6,924 nt of DNA from Gemmatimonadaceae bacterium. GTDB lineage: Bacteria > Gemmatimonadota > Gemmatimonadetes > Gemmatimonadales > Gemmatimonadaceae. The DNA is taken from the NCBI GenBank assembly GCA_013361745.1, contig JABFXM010000026.1, positions 1-6,924 of the forward strand. The letters are read 5' to 3'. The notes below the pieces were generated by a model that had not been told where the DNA came from, searched no databases, and saw nothing but the letters and a program-made list of their open reading frames with translations. This document shows positions 1 through 4,305 of this stretch, one piece after another. Position numbers and translations under genes: made by a program. Position 1 is the first letter of the stretch; each line of letters begins with the position of its first letter.

Positions 1-439
1 GGAAATCAGACAACGGGTACATCGCCGCCGGCGTGCCGCCGATGACCTTGGCGTGGAAGCTGACGGTGTCGATGAGCGCCCCCGTCGCGGCGTCGATGAA
101 GCTCGCGCGCACGCTGTACGTCCCCGCCACTGTCGGCATCGTCCAGGTGGTGAACGCGACGCCGGAGCCGTTGGTCTGTACCTGGACCGGAGCGACCGTT
201 CCCGCCTCCGGGGTGAAGGTCACCTCGACGCCGGGGACGCCGTGCCCCTTGGCGTCGGTCACCTTCGCCGCGATCGGCGCGACGAGCGCGGCGCCGGCGG
301 CGCCCTTCTGGTTGTCGCCCGCGGATACCCTGATGTCCACCGGCGCTCCGGGCTTCTCCGGACCGTTCGAATCCTTGCAGGCGGTGGCGACGAGGGCGAG
401 CGCGAGGAAGCGGGCGAGCGAACGGGGGGAGGCACGCAT
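1..439 (-). CDS. Ig-like domain lipoprotein, 3' end outside the window
   Basis: The minus-strand frame is open from an ATG at 439 to the left edge (146 codons seen), so the C-terminus is missing. The first 20 residues form a short signal peptide: arginines, then the hydrophobic run FLALALVATA, then Cys21. This looks like a weak lipobox (ATAC), so the product is probably an exported lipoprotein. Residues about 30-140 read as one bacterial Ig-like domain of the Big_1/invasin type, with the typical VTDAKGHGVPGVEVTF strand followed by a TNGSGVAFTTW-like turn and a GTYSVRAS strand. Such domains are usually stalks or adhesive modules at the cell surface; the ligand is unknown. No Shine-Dalgarno is visible before the ATG, but the signal peptide begins right there, which supports the start. 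The family reading is fairly sure; the role is not. Confidence 0.72.
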   Translation of the reverse strand, partial: MRASPRSLARFLALALVATACKDSNGPEKPGAPVDIRVSAGDNQKGAAGAALVAPIAAKVTDAKGHGVPGVEVTFTPEAGTVAPVQVQTNGSGVAFTTWTMPTVAGTYSVRASFIDAATGALIDTVSFHAKVIGGTPAAMYPLSDF

Positions 440-703
440 GGAGAACATCCGCAGGGGGAAAGGTGGGCGAGCGGCGGTCAGCTAACCTGTCGTTCACTGC
501 GGAGCCGGTCAAGTCCGTTAGGCGCCTGACGGCGGTCCTTCGGGCTCTGTCTGGGTGTTCCGCGTCACGGCGGCGCCGGGAAAACCCTCTCATGGGCACT
601 CGCGTCACACGCGACACGCCCGCGCCGCGTGCCCGCGCCGCGACGTCAGGTGCCTAACGCAGCGACGGCTCCGCCCCTGTACGCCGTCCCACCGGCGCCG
701 GAG

Positions 704-1221
704 TCAGCCGCGCTTCGCCGCGCTCGGCTCGTAGCTCCCCGGTGGCGTGCGAAAGGTGACCGCGAGCCGGTTCCAGCCGTTGATCACGATCACCGCCATC
801 GTCAGGTTCACGAGCTCCGTCTCGGAGAAGCGGCGCCGCGTCTCCTCGTAGACGTCGTCGGGAACGCCGGCGACGCCGATCGCGGTGACCGCTTCGGTGA
901 AGGCGAGCGCGGCACGCTCGCGCGCGGTGAAGAAGGGCGTCTCGCGCCAGACCGGCACCGCGTAGATACGCTGCTCCATCTCCCGGCGACGCGCGCGTCC
1001 TTGGTGTGCATGTCGATGCAGTACGCGCACCCGTTCATGTACGACGCGCGGATCTTCACGAGCTCGAGGAGGGAGTGCTCGAGCCCGGAGCTGCGGACCT
1101 GACGTTCCATCGCGAGCTGCGCCTGCAGCGCCGCAGGGGCGACCTTGAAGTACTCGAGGCGTTGCGCGCCGTGCGTCGTCGCGGAGGCGGTGCTCGAAGA
1201 GGTGTCCACTGTGGTCGTCAT
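704..1221 (-). pseudogene. AhpD/carboxymuconolactone decarboxylase family protein, frameshifted
   Basis: The family includes AhpD-type peroxidases and related enzymes that use a CxxC pair. The ATG at 1221 follows GAGG at a 5-nt spacing. The first frame gives E53 and the catalytic motif C65-A-Y-C68-I-D-M-H72, preceded by LLELVKIRASYMNG, all typical of the family. After about residue 80 the homology moves to another frame, continuing EMEQRIYAVPVWRETPFFTA and then a C-terminal half ending at TGA 704-706. One base added to the CCC run at 982-984 (GGG on the coding strand) restores a protein of about 172 residues, the normal length for this family. So the gene is either inactivated by a one-base deletion or carries a homopolymer sequencing error. 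The second half shows no further damage, so decay would be recent. It diverges from the acetyltransferase gene next to it. Product family sure; substrate unknown. Confidence 0.82.
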
Positions 1222-1300
1222 GCTGTCCTCGCTGGTGGCGTCACATGAAGTAATGTACGAGAGACCTCAGCCCTCCGTCGATCCGACAACCACTCCTCAC

Positions 1301-1798
1301 ATGAACGAGCCCGCGTCGTACATCCTGCGCCCGCATCGCCCCGGCGACATGGGGTGGGTCATCCATCGCCAGGCGATCCTCTACCATCGCGAGTTCGGCT
1401 GGAACGAGGAATACGAAGCGCTCACCGCGCGCATCCTCGCGGACTTCCTCGACCACTACGATCGGCGGCTCGAGCGCTGCTGGATCGCCGAGCGCGAGGG
1501 AGAGATCGTCGGCTCGGTGTTCATCGTGAAGCATCCCGAGCGCGAAGGCGTCGCGAAGCTGCGGCTCCTCTACGTCGAGCCCTCGGCGCGCGGACTCGGC
1601 ATCGGGCGGCGGCTGGTGCACGAGGTGACGGAGTTCGCGCGCGCGGTGGGCTACCGCAGGCTGACGCTGTGGACGAACAGCGTCCTCGTCTCGGCGCGTC
1701 GCCTCTACGAGGCGGAAGGATACCGGTTGGTGAGCGAAGAGCGCGGGCGGATCTTCGGGAAGGAGCTCGTGAGCCAGAACTGGGAGATGCCGCTGTGA
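1301..1798 (+). CDS. GNAT family N-acetyltransferase
   Basis: A cytoplasmic acetyl-CoA-dependent N-acetyltransferase of 165 residues from the ATG at 1301. It opens with YILRPHRPGDMGWVIHRQAI and carries the acetyl-CoA pyrophosphate loop R97-G-L-G-I-G102 after strand LRLLYVEPSA, then LTLWTNSVLVSARRLYEAEGY. This closely resembles the C-terminal half of MarR-GNAT fusion regulators, but no MarR domain is present here. The frame is open further upstream (ATGs at 1253 and 1145), but those extensions run over the divergent AhpD-family gene and look nothing like a protein. 1301 has no clear Shine-Dalgarno, so 1253 remains possible. The 79-bp gap to the divergent gene must contain both promoters. Within it ACAT-N6-ATGT (1244-1257) is a weak dyad. 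The substrate (small molecule or protein amine) cannot be told. Confidence 0.85.
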   Translation: MNEPASYILRPHRPGDMGWVIHRQAILYHREFGWNEEYEALTARILADFLDHYDRRLERCWIAEREGEIVGSVFIVKHPEREGVAKLRLLYVEPSARGLGIGRRLVHEVTEFARAVGYRRLTLWTNSVLVSARRLYEAEGYRLVSEERGRIFGKELVSQNWEMPL

Positions 1799-1820
1799 GC
1801 TGCTGCTTGCGCTGATCGAA

Positions 1821-1920
1821 CAGAAGGTACGAAGGGGTTGTCACCAACTTGCTCCTGCTGTGAATAGCAGAAGGCACGAAGGCACGAAGGGTTTGCTATG
1901 AAACACCTTCGTGCCTTCTG
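1821..1920. repeat. GAAGGCACGAAGG direct and inverted repeats; possible terminator of the GNAT gene
   Basis: The unit CAGAAGG(T/C)ACGAAGG occurs at 1821-1835 and 1868-1882, with an extra GGCACGAAGG at 1881-1890. Its exact inverse CCTTCGTGCCTTCTG lies at 1906-1920. The arms 1868-1882 and 1906-1920 form a perfect 15-bp stem, extendable by a G-T and two A-T pairs. The shorter 1881-1890/1906-1915 pairing competes with it. Two small hairpins, GTTG/CAAC at 1837-1848 and CTGCT/AGCAG at 1855-1870, sit between the copies. No T-run follows, so this looks more like a dispersed REP-type repeat than a classic intrinsic terminator, though it could stop transcription from the gene ending at 1798. Confidence 0.6.
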
Positions 1921-1930
1921 TTACTGACAG

Positions 1931-1993
1931 CAACAGAAATTTTCCAGAAGATATATTTTCACCCTTGACAGCCCGGCCGGGTCGCTTTTAGAC
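1931..1993 (+). promoter_or_regulatory. Strong sigma70-like promoter with AT-rich upstream tract
   Basis: A perfect -35 box TTGACA (1965-1970) is followed by a 17-bp spacer and TTAGAC (1988-1993) as a weak -10. Just upstream, 1931-1961 is strikingly AT-rich for this DNA and resembles an UP element. This layout is usual for stable RNA genes. No ribosome-binding site or credible reading frame follows; the structured RNA region does. Transcription should start near 2000. Confidence 0.6.
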
Positions 1994-1999
1994 TTGGCG

Positions 2000-2439
2000 C
2001 CCTGGGAGTCGCGTCCCGATGTTCACGAGTCATCGTCGCACGTCAACGTGCGCACACGATGACCAATCCCGAAGCAGACCATCGCCTCGGGCCGAACTCG
2101 GCGGCGCGATTTGTCGTTTCGGGCACCAGCGTCTCCAGATCACGAAGCTCTCGCACACTCGCACTCACTCGATCGAAACATGTCACGCTCCGCGGTGCTC
2201 CCATTCATCACGCTCCGACAGACCGGCTTCGGCCGACATGTCGGGAGCTGGGACGCGTGCGTGAACGCGGGACGAATCGACATGCAGGAAAGCGCGAAGC
2301 CGGGTTACCGGCAGCTGAAGGACAACCGTGGTGCAGGCAGTGGAGCTGGAGGCCGTACTCCCTAGAGTACGAGCATCCTCTTCCGAGGGAGCGTCAACGC
2401 CCCGCCTGCACTGTGCGCAGGCGGGGCGTTCTGCTTTTC
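2000..2439 (+). ncRNA. Structured non-coding RNA candidate of about 440 nt, family not recognised
   Basis: The segment lies between a TTGACA promoter and a 14-bp terminator and has no convincing protein frame. It is packed with hairpins: GTCATCGT/ACGATGAC enclosing GCACGT/ACGTGC (2029-2063); a longer-range CCCGAA/TTCGGG pairing (2068-2073 with 2118-2123) enclosing ATCGC/GCGAT and GCCG/CGGC; a two-step helix GCTCCGACA/TGTCGG-AGC capped by CGGC-TTCG-GCCG (2212-2248); GCCGG-GTTA-CCGGC (2299-2312); CGTACTC-CCTA-GAGTACG (2354-2371); and CCTC-TTCC-GAGG (2377-2388). A 10-nt direct repeat TCACGCTCCG sits at 2183-2192 and 2208-2217. I compared it by eye with RNase P RNA (no GAGGAAAGTCC core), tmRNA (no tRNA-like end or tag frame), SRP RNA and 6S RNA; none fits. 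The promoter strength suggests an abundant RNA. It could also be a long leader or two shorter RNAs. Confidence 0.5.
2396..2439 (+). terminator. Rho-independent terminator
   Basis: AACGCCCCGCCTGC (2396-2409) pairs perfectly with GCAGGCGGGGCGTT (2417-2430) around a 7-nt loop, and CTGCTTTTCT follows. It is the strongest terminator in the window and ends the transcript that begins near 2000. Confidence 0.9.
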
Positions 2440-2508
2440 TCGCGGATGCCCGACGCTGTTTGACAATCGATGGACCGGGGAAACACGCAGTACGAAGTAC
2501 GCAGGACC

Positions 2509-2609
2509 GTGGTCCGCCGTCGGCCGGCGCGGCATGGTGCTCGAGTGGAAGGCACGCGACTCCCGACACTCGACGCATCCATCGCTTCGTCGCGCCGGCG
2601 GCGGACCAC
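2509..2609 (+). repeat. Long imperfect hairpin upstream of tRNA-Arg
   Basis: GTGGTCCGCCGTCGGC (2509-2524) pairs with 2594-2609 over 16 bp: 11 perfect pairs, one T-G, then four more. The 69-nt interior holds a second 7-bp stem, TCGAGTG/CACTCGA (2541-2547 with 2567-2573). The element lies between the terminator and tRNA-Arg, with its 3' arm 4 nt before the tRNA 5' end. A TTGACA at 2460-2465 lies upstream but has no good -10 box. It may be a structured tRNA leader, a small RNA or a non-autonomous mobile repeat. Just before it, 2490-2502 carries a GTACGAAGTACG short repeat. Confidence 0.5.
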
Positions 2610-2613
2610 ACAC

Positions 2614-2686
2614 ACCGCCGTAACTCAGTGGACAGAGTGCCTGGCTACGAACCAGATGGTCGGGAGTTCGAATCTCTCCGGCGGTA
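2614..2686 (+). tRNA. tRNA-Arg (anticodon ACG)
   Basis: The acceptor ACCGCCG (2614-2620) pairs perfectly with CGGCGGT (2679-2685), and A2686 is the discriminator. The D-arm is ACTC/GAGT with GGA in the loop, the anticodon loop CTACGAA has ACG at 2647-2649, and the T-arm is GGGAG-TTCGAAT-CTCTC. A20, C35 and A73, known arginine identity elements, are all present. ACG, read as ICG after deamination by TadA, is the usual bacterial arginine anticodon for CGN codons. The top anticodon-stem pair is a C-A mismatch and the first acceptor pair is A-T. CCA is not encoded. The 3' end lies only 6 bp from the stop of the convergent lipoprotein gene, with no terminator between. Confidence 0.93.
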
Positions 2687-2692
2687 TCGATC

Positions 2693-3502
2693 TCACCGGT
2701 TCGGCTTGCGCACCGCTTCCCCCGGCGCGCCGAGCTCGAACGTCAGGAAGCGCTCATCGCCGCGCGCACCCGGGCGATTGCTCTTCACGACCGCCATCCA
2801 GTGGCCCGCGGAATACGTGAGCGCGGGCGCCGGTTGCAGATCGACGGCCGGCGCCGGCAGCTCGAGGCTGGCGCGAAGCGCCGCCGGCCGCCCGAGCGAG
2901 TCGAGCTCGAGCCATTGTACGATGGCGCGATACTCGGACCGCCCGTTCGTGTCCGTGACAGCGACGATGAGACGATAGACGCCGCCAGCGCCATCATCAT
3001 GCCAGGCGCCGTCGACGCGAATGCGCCGCGCATGTTCGGTGTTGCAGCTCAGACGCGGACTCCCGCGCCAGTGCCAGAGCAAGCAATCGACCGAATCTCC
3101 GCTGACGCGCCCATCGATGTCGGTGATGACCGGCTGACCGCTCGTCGAAGCGCTGTCCGCCGGCCGCGCACAGAGCGCGTACCACGCCCTGCCGAAGCTC
3201 TCGAAGAGCGAGACGAGCAGGATGCGCTTGCGGACGTAGACCTCAGGAAGCTCGAAGCGGCCGGTCGAGTCGGTGACGGCGGCGCCGCTGGACCAGGCGC
3301 AGTCCTTCGCGCTGGGCCGCCTCGCCGCGGCCATGCGCATGCCGGCGACCGGTGATCCCGACTCGCCTTTCAGGACGCCGCTCACCTTCGGCGTCGTGAA
3401 CGCTCTGTGCGGGATCGGCAGCGGGATGCACGCGCTGGGCGCGACCGTCAGCAACATCGTGAACGCAAGCGTGCATGGCAGACGGTACATCATGGCAGTC
3501 AT
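2693..3502 (-). CDS. Hypothetical lipoprotein with carboxypeptidase-regulatory-like domain
   Basis: I prefer the ATG at 3502 because GAGG precedes it by 8 nt and a signal peptide begins there; an upstream ATG at 3562 adds 20 unlikely residues. The product is 269 residues: hydrophobic TLAFTMLLTVAPSA, then Cys25 as probable lipid-attachment site, so it is probably exported and membrane-anchored. Residues about 40-110 look like a carboxypeptidase-regulatory-like (Ig-fold) module, with SGVLKGESGSPVAGMRM and the turn TDSTGRFELP (77-86). The rest, including VYRLIVAVTDTNGRSEYRAI and a C-terminal LTYSAGHWMAVVKS, is not recognised. Several cysteines (C68, C111 and later ones) could form disulfides outside the cytoplasm. 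It converges on tRNA-Arg and diverges from tRNA-Pro, so it seems to be a single-gene unit. Function unknown. Confidence 0.75.
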   Translation of the reverse strand: MTAMMYRLPCTLAFTMLLTVAPSACIPLPIPHRAFTTPKVSGVLKGESGSPVAGMRMAAARRPSAKDCAWSSGAAVTDSTGRFELPEVYVRKRILLVSLFESFGRAWYALCARPADSASTSGQPVITDIDGRVSGDSVDCLLWHWRGSPRLSCNTEHARRIRVDGAWHDDGAGGVYRLIVAVTDTNGRSEYRAIVQWLELDSLGRPAALRASLELPAPAVDLQPAPALTYSAGHWMAVVKSNRPGARGDERFLTFELGAPGEAVRKPNR

Positions 3503-3581
3503 TCGCAGGACCTCGTCGCGCGGGAACACGAGTCTGGACGCCAGGATCGCTGGATCTTGCACGCCGTGGAAGAAGTTTCTT

Positions 3582-3654
3582 CGAGATGTAGCTCAGCCGG
3601 TAGAGCACTCGCTTCGGGAGCGAGGAGTCGCACGTTCGAATCGTGCCATCTCGA
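3582..3654 (+). tRNA. tRNA-Pro (anticodon CGG)
   Basis: The acceptor CGAGATG (3582-3588) pairs with CATCTCG (3647-3653), discriminator A3654. The D-arm is GCTC/GAGC, the anticodon stem CTCGC/GCGAG is perfect around TTCGGGA with CGG at 3615-3617, and the T-arm is GCACG-TTCGAAT-CGTGC. C1-G72 and A73 fit proline tRNAs. It reads CCG codons. CCA is not encoded. Only 8 nt separate it from the first tRNA-like Y RNA element, so the two are probably co-transcribed and processed together. I see no clear promoter in the roughly 80 bp before it, which also hold the start of the divergent lipoprotein gene. Confidence 0.95.
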
Positions 3655-3662
3655 TTGTGGGA

Positions 3663-3784
3663 AGGGCCGTAGCTCAACTGGTAGAGCATGAGAATACCCT
3701 CGCTGTTCACTTGCCCGCGTGGCGGGCCGAAGGCATGGGGGTTATCGGATCTCCGCGTTGCGGGTTCGAGTCCCGTCGGCCCTT
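3663..3784 (+). ncRNA. Y RNA-like, tRNA-mimicking RNA (element A)
   Basis: The body is a tRNA. Acceptor AGGGCCG (3663-3669) pairs perfectly with CGGCCCT (3777-3783); TA follows, then D-arm GCTC/GAGC with GG in its loop, and T-arm GCGGG-TTCGAGT-CCCGT. The T-arm and discriminator T resemble bacterial tRNA-Gly. In place of a 17-nt anticodon arm lie about 65 nt that fold into one long arm: GAGA/TCTC (3690-3693 with 3750-3753), ATACCC/GGGTTAT, TGTT/GGCA (3704-3707 with 3732-3735), an internal loop CACTT/CGAA, then GCCCGC-GTG-GCGGGC (3713-3727). The left strand CTGTTCACTTGCCC and the right strand GGGCCGAAGGCATG resemble, as I remember them, the 3' and 5' Ro60-binding strands of human Y RNAs. Bacterial Y RNAs with tRNA-like domains are known beside rsr, which lies downstream. 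Here the RNA ends sit at the acceptor, not at the Ro stem. RNase P, RNase Z and CCA-adding enzyme could plausibly act on it. Inferred, untested. Confidence 0.72.
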
Positions 3785-3806
3785 CTCACATCCTTGCATC
3801 ACTGTC

Positions 3807-3835
3807 CGGTGCGCATGGGCGCATGCCGCGCACCG
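3807..3835 (+). other. Hairpin in the spacer between Y-like elements A and B
   Basis: CGGTGC (3807-3812) pairs with GCACCG (3830-3835), and GCATG (3813-3817) with CATGC (3822-3826), with a CGC bulge on the 3' side. It fills most of the 51-nt spacer between the elements. No T-run follows, so it is more likely a spacer or processing structure than a terminator. Confidence 0.5.
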
Positions 3836-3960
3836 CCGGGACGCGTAGCTCAACGATCACAGAGCGCGGCGTCGCCGCACGAGCTCCCATTGCCCGACGA
3901 GGGCCGGACCGTGCGGACGCACGACGTCGAGGCGCGGGTGCGAATCCCGCCACTCCCGGA
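3836..3960 (+). ncRNA. Y RNA-like, tRNA-mimicking RNA (element B)
   Basis: At 125 nt it is nearly the length of element A and has the same plan. CCGGGA (3836-3841) pairs with TCCCGG (3954-3959). The rest of the acceptor is imperfect, with a bulged C and a C-A mismatch. TA and the D-stem GCTC/GAGC follow (3848-3865), but the D-loop lacks the conserved GG. The T-arm is GCGGG-TGCGAAT-CCCGC (3934-3950), with G at the usual pseudouridine-55 position. The middle arm has GCGT/ACGC, CCGCACG/CGTGCGG (3875-3881 with 3910-3916), then CATT/CGGA opposed in a loop and GCCC-GACGA-GGGC (3892-3904), parallel to CACTT/CGAA and GCCC/GGGC in element A. The weaker tRNA features suggest divergence under relaxed constraint. 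The same 5' half could instead pair with the 3' end of element C: 3839-3845 match 4087-4093 at 6 of 7 positions. Confidence 0.55.
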
Positions 3961-4094
3961 AGCACCTGCTGTGGCACGGCCGCGAACACAACTCCTCACC
4001 GATTCTCGTCCGCGTCGCGAACGACGCGGGCCGCCGGCCGAGGGTTATCGAGGCAAAGGCGCAAGCCGACCAGGTTCGAGTCCTGGGGCGTCCA
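3961..4094 (+). ncRNA. Y RNA-like element C, 5' boundary uncertain
   Basis: The 3' half is clearly tRNA-like: T-arm CCAGG-TTCGAGT-CCTGG (4070-4086), acceptor strand GGCGTCC (4087-4093), A4094 as discriminator, and a small variable-arm-like GGC-GCAA-GCC (4058-4067) before it. The arm upstream pairs CCTC/GAGG (3994-3997 with 4050-4053), GATT/GGTT and CTC/GAG, then a 10-bp stem 4008-4017/4022-4031 capped by CGAA. It shares the nine bases GGGTTATCG (4042-4050) with element A (3739-3747) at the equivalent place. A D-arm is not recognisable between 3961 and 3993. Either this copy has lost its 5' half, or its acceptor partner is GGACGCG at 3839-3845, which would make element B an inner domain of one 256-nt RNA. 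The Y-like reading rests mainly on position and the shared motif. Confidence 0.45.
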
Positions 4095-4124
4095 TGCCAC
4101 GGCATTCTCACCGCGCGGGTCGAA

Positions 4125-4253
4125 TCGACTGGGTTACCACTCCATTCACGAGTGCCCCTCGGGGCATCCGAGTCGAGCCACTCATCCGCGCACCTCACAA
4201 CCGCGCTCCACACGCGGTCGCTGCCCGTGCGAGCAAAGAGAGACCTCGCACGG
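4125..4253 (+). other. Hairpin-rich leader of the Ro60 gene, possible fourth Y-like remnant
   Basis: TCGACT/AGTCGA (4125-4130 with 4171-4176) encloses GTGCCC-CTCG-GGGCAT (4152-4167), followed by TCCGAG, reminiscent of the Y RNA 5' strand; no T-arm follows, so this may be a decayed copy. Two tandem hairpins come next: ACCGCG/CGCGGT (4200-4218) and a perfect 9-bp CCGTGCGAG/CTCGCACGG with an 11-nt loop (4225-4253). They end about 40 nt before the ribosome-binding site and could affect translation or protect the message after processing. No T-tract is seen. Confidence 0.35.
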
Positions 4254-4305
4254 TGCGCTCTCACGACTCTCATCACTCATCACACTCGACCAGGAGGACG
4301 AGCAC

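Noticed and set aside
1244..1257. ACAT-N6-ATGT dyad between the divergent AhpD and GNAT genes as an operator
   Set aside because: Only four bases per arm and no regulator gene nearby; expected by chance. Mentioned only in the GNAT entry.
2000..2439. RNase P RNA or tmRNA
   Set aside because: The conserved RNase P core segments, the tRNA-like ends of tmRNA and any tag-peptide frame ending in Ala-Ala are absent by eye.
2059..2463. 134-codon plus-strand frame in the RNA region
   Set aside because: It has no ribosome-binding site, an Arg/Ser-rich random composition, and runs through the terminator stem.
3663..3784. tRNA-Gly gene with a short intron
   Set aside because: The extra sequence (about 49 nt) is far too short for a group I intron, bacteria lack the archaeal-type tRNA splicing signal, no clean 7-nt anticodon loop is rebuilt by removing it, and the Y RNA-like strands explain the insert better.
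3688..4305. In-frame extension of the Ro60 protein by 206 residues to an ATG at 3688
   Set aside because: It starts inside the tRNA-like element, its translation is arginine- and serine-rich without domain character, and the ATG at 4306 has a perfect AGGAGG at the right distance and matches the usual Ro60 N-terminus.
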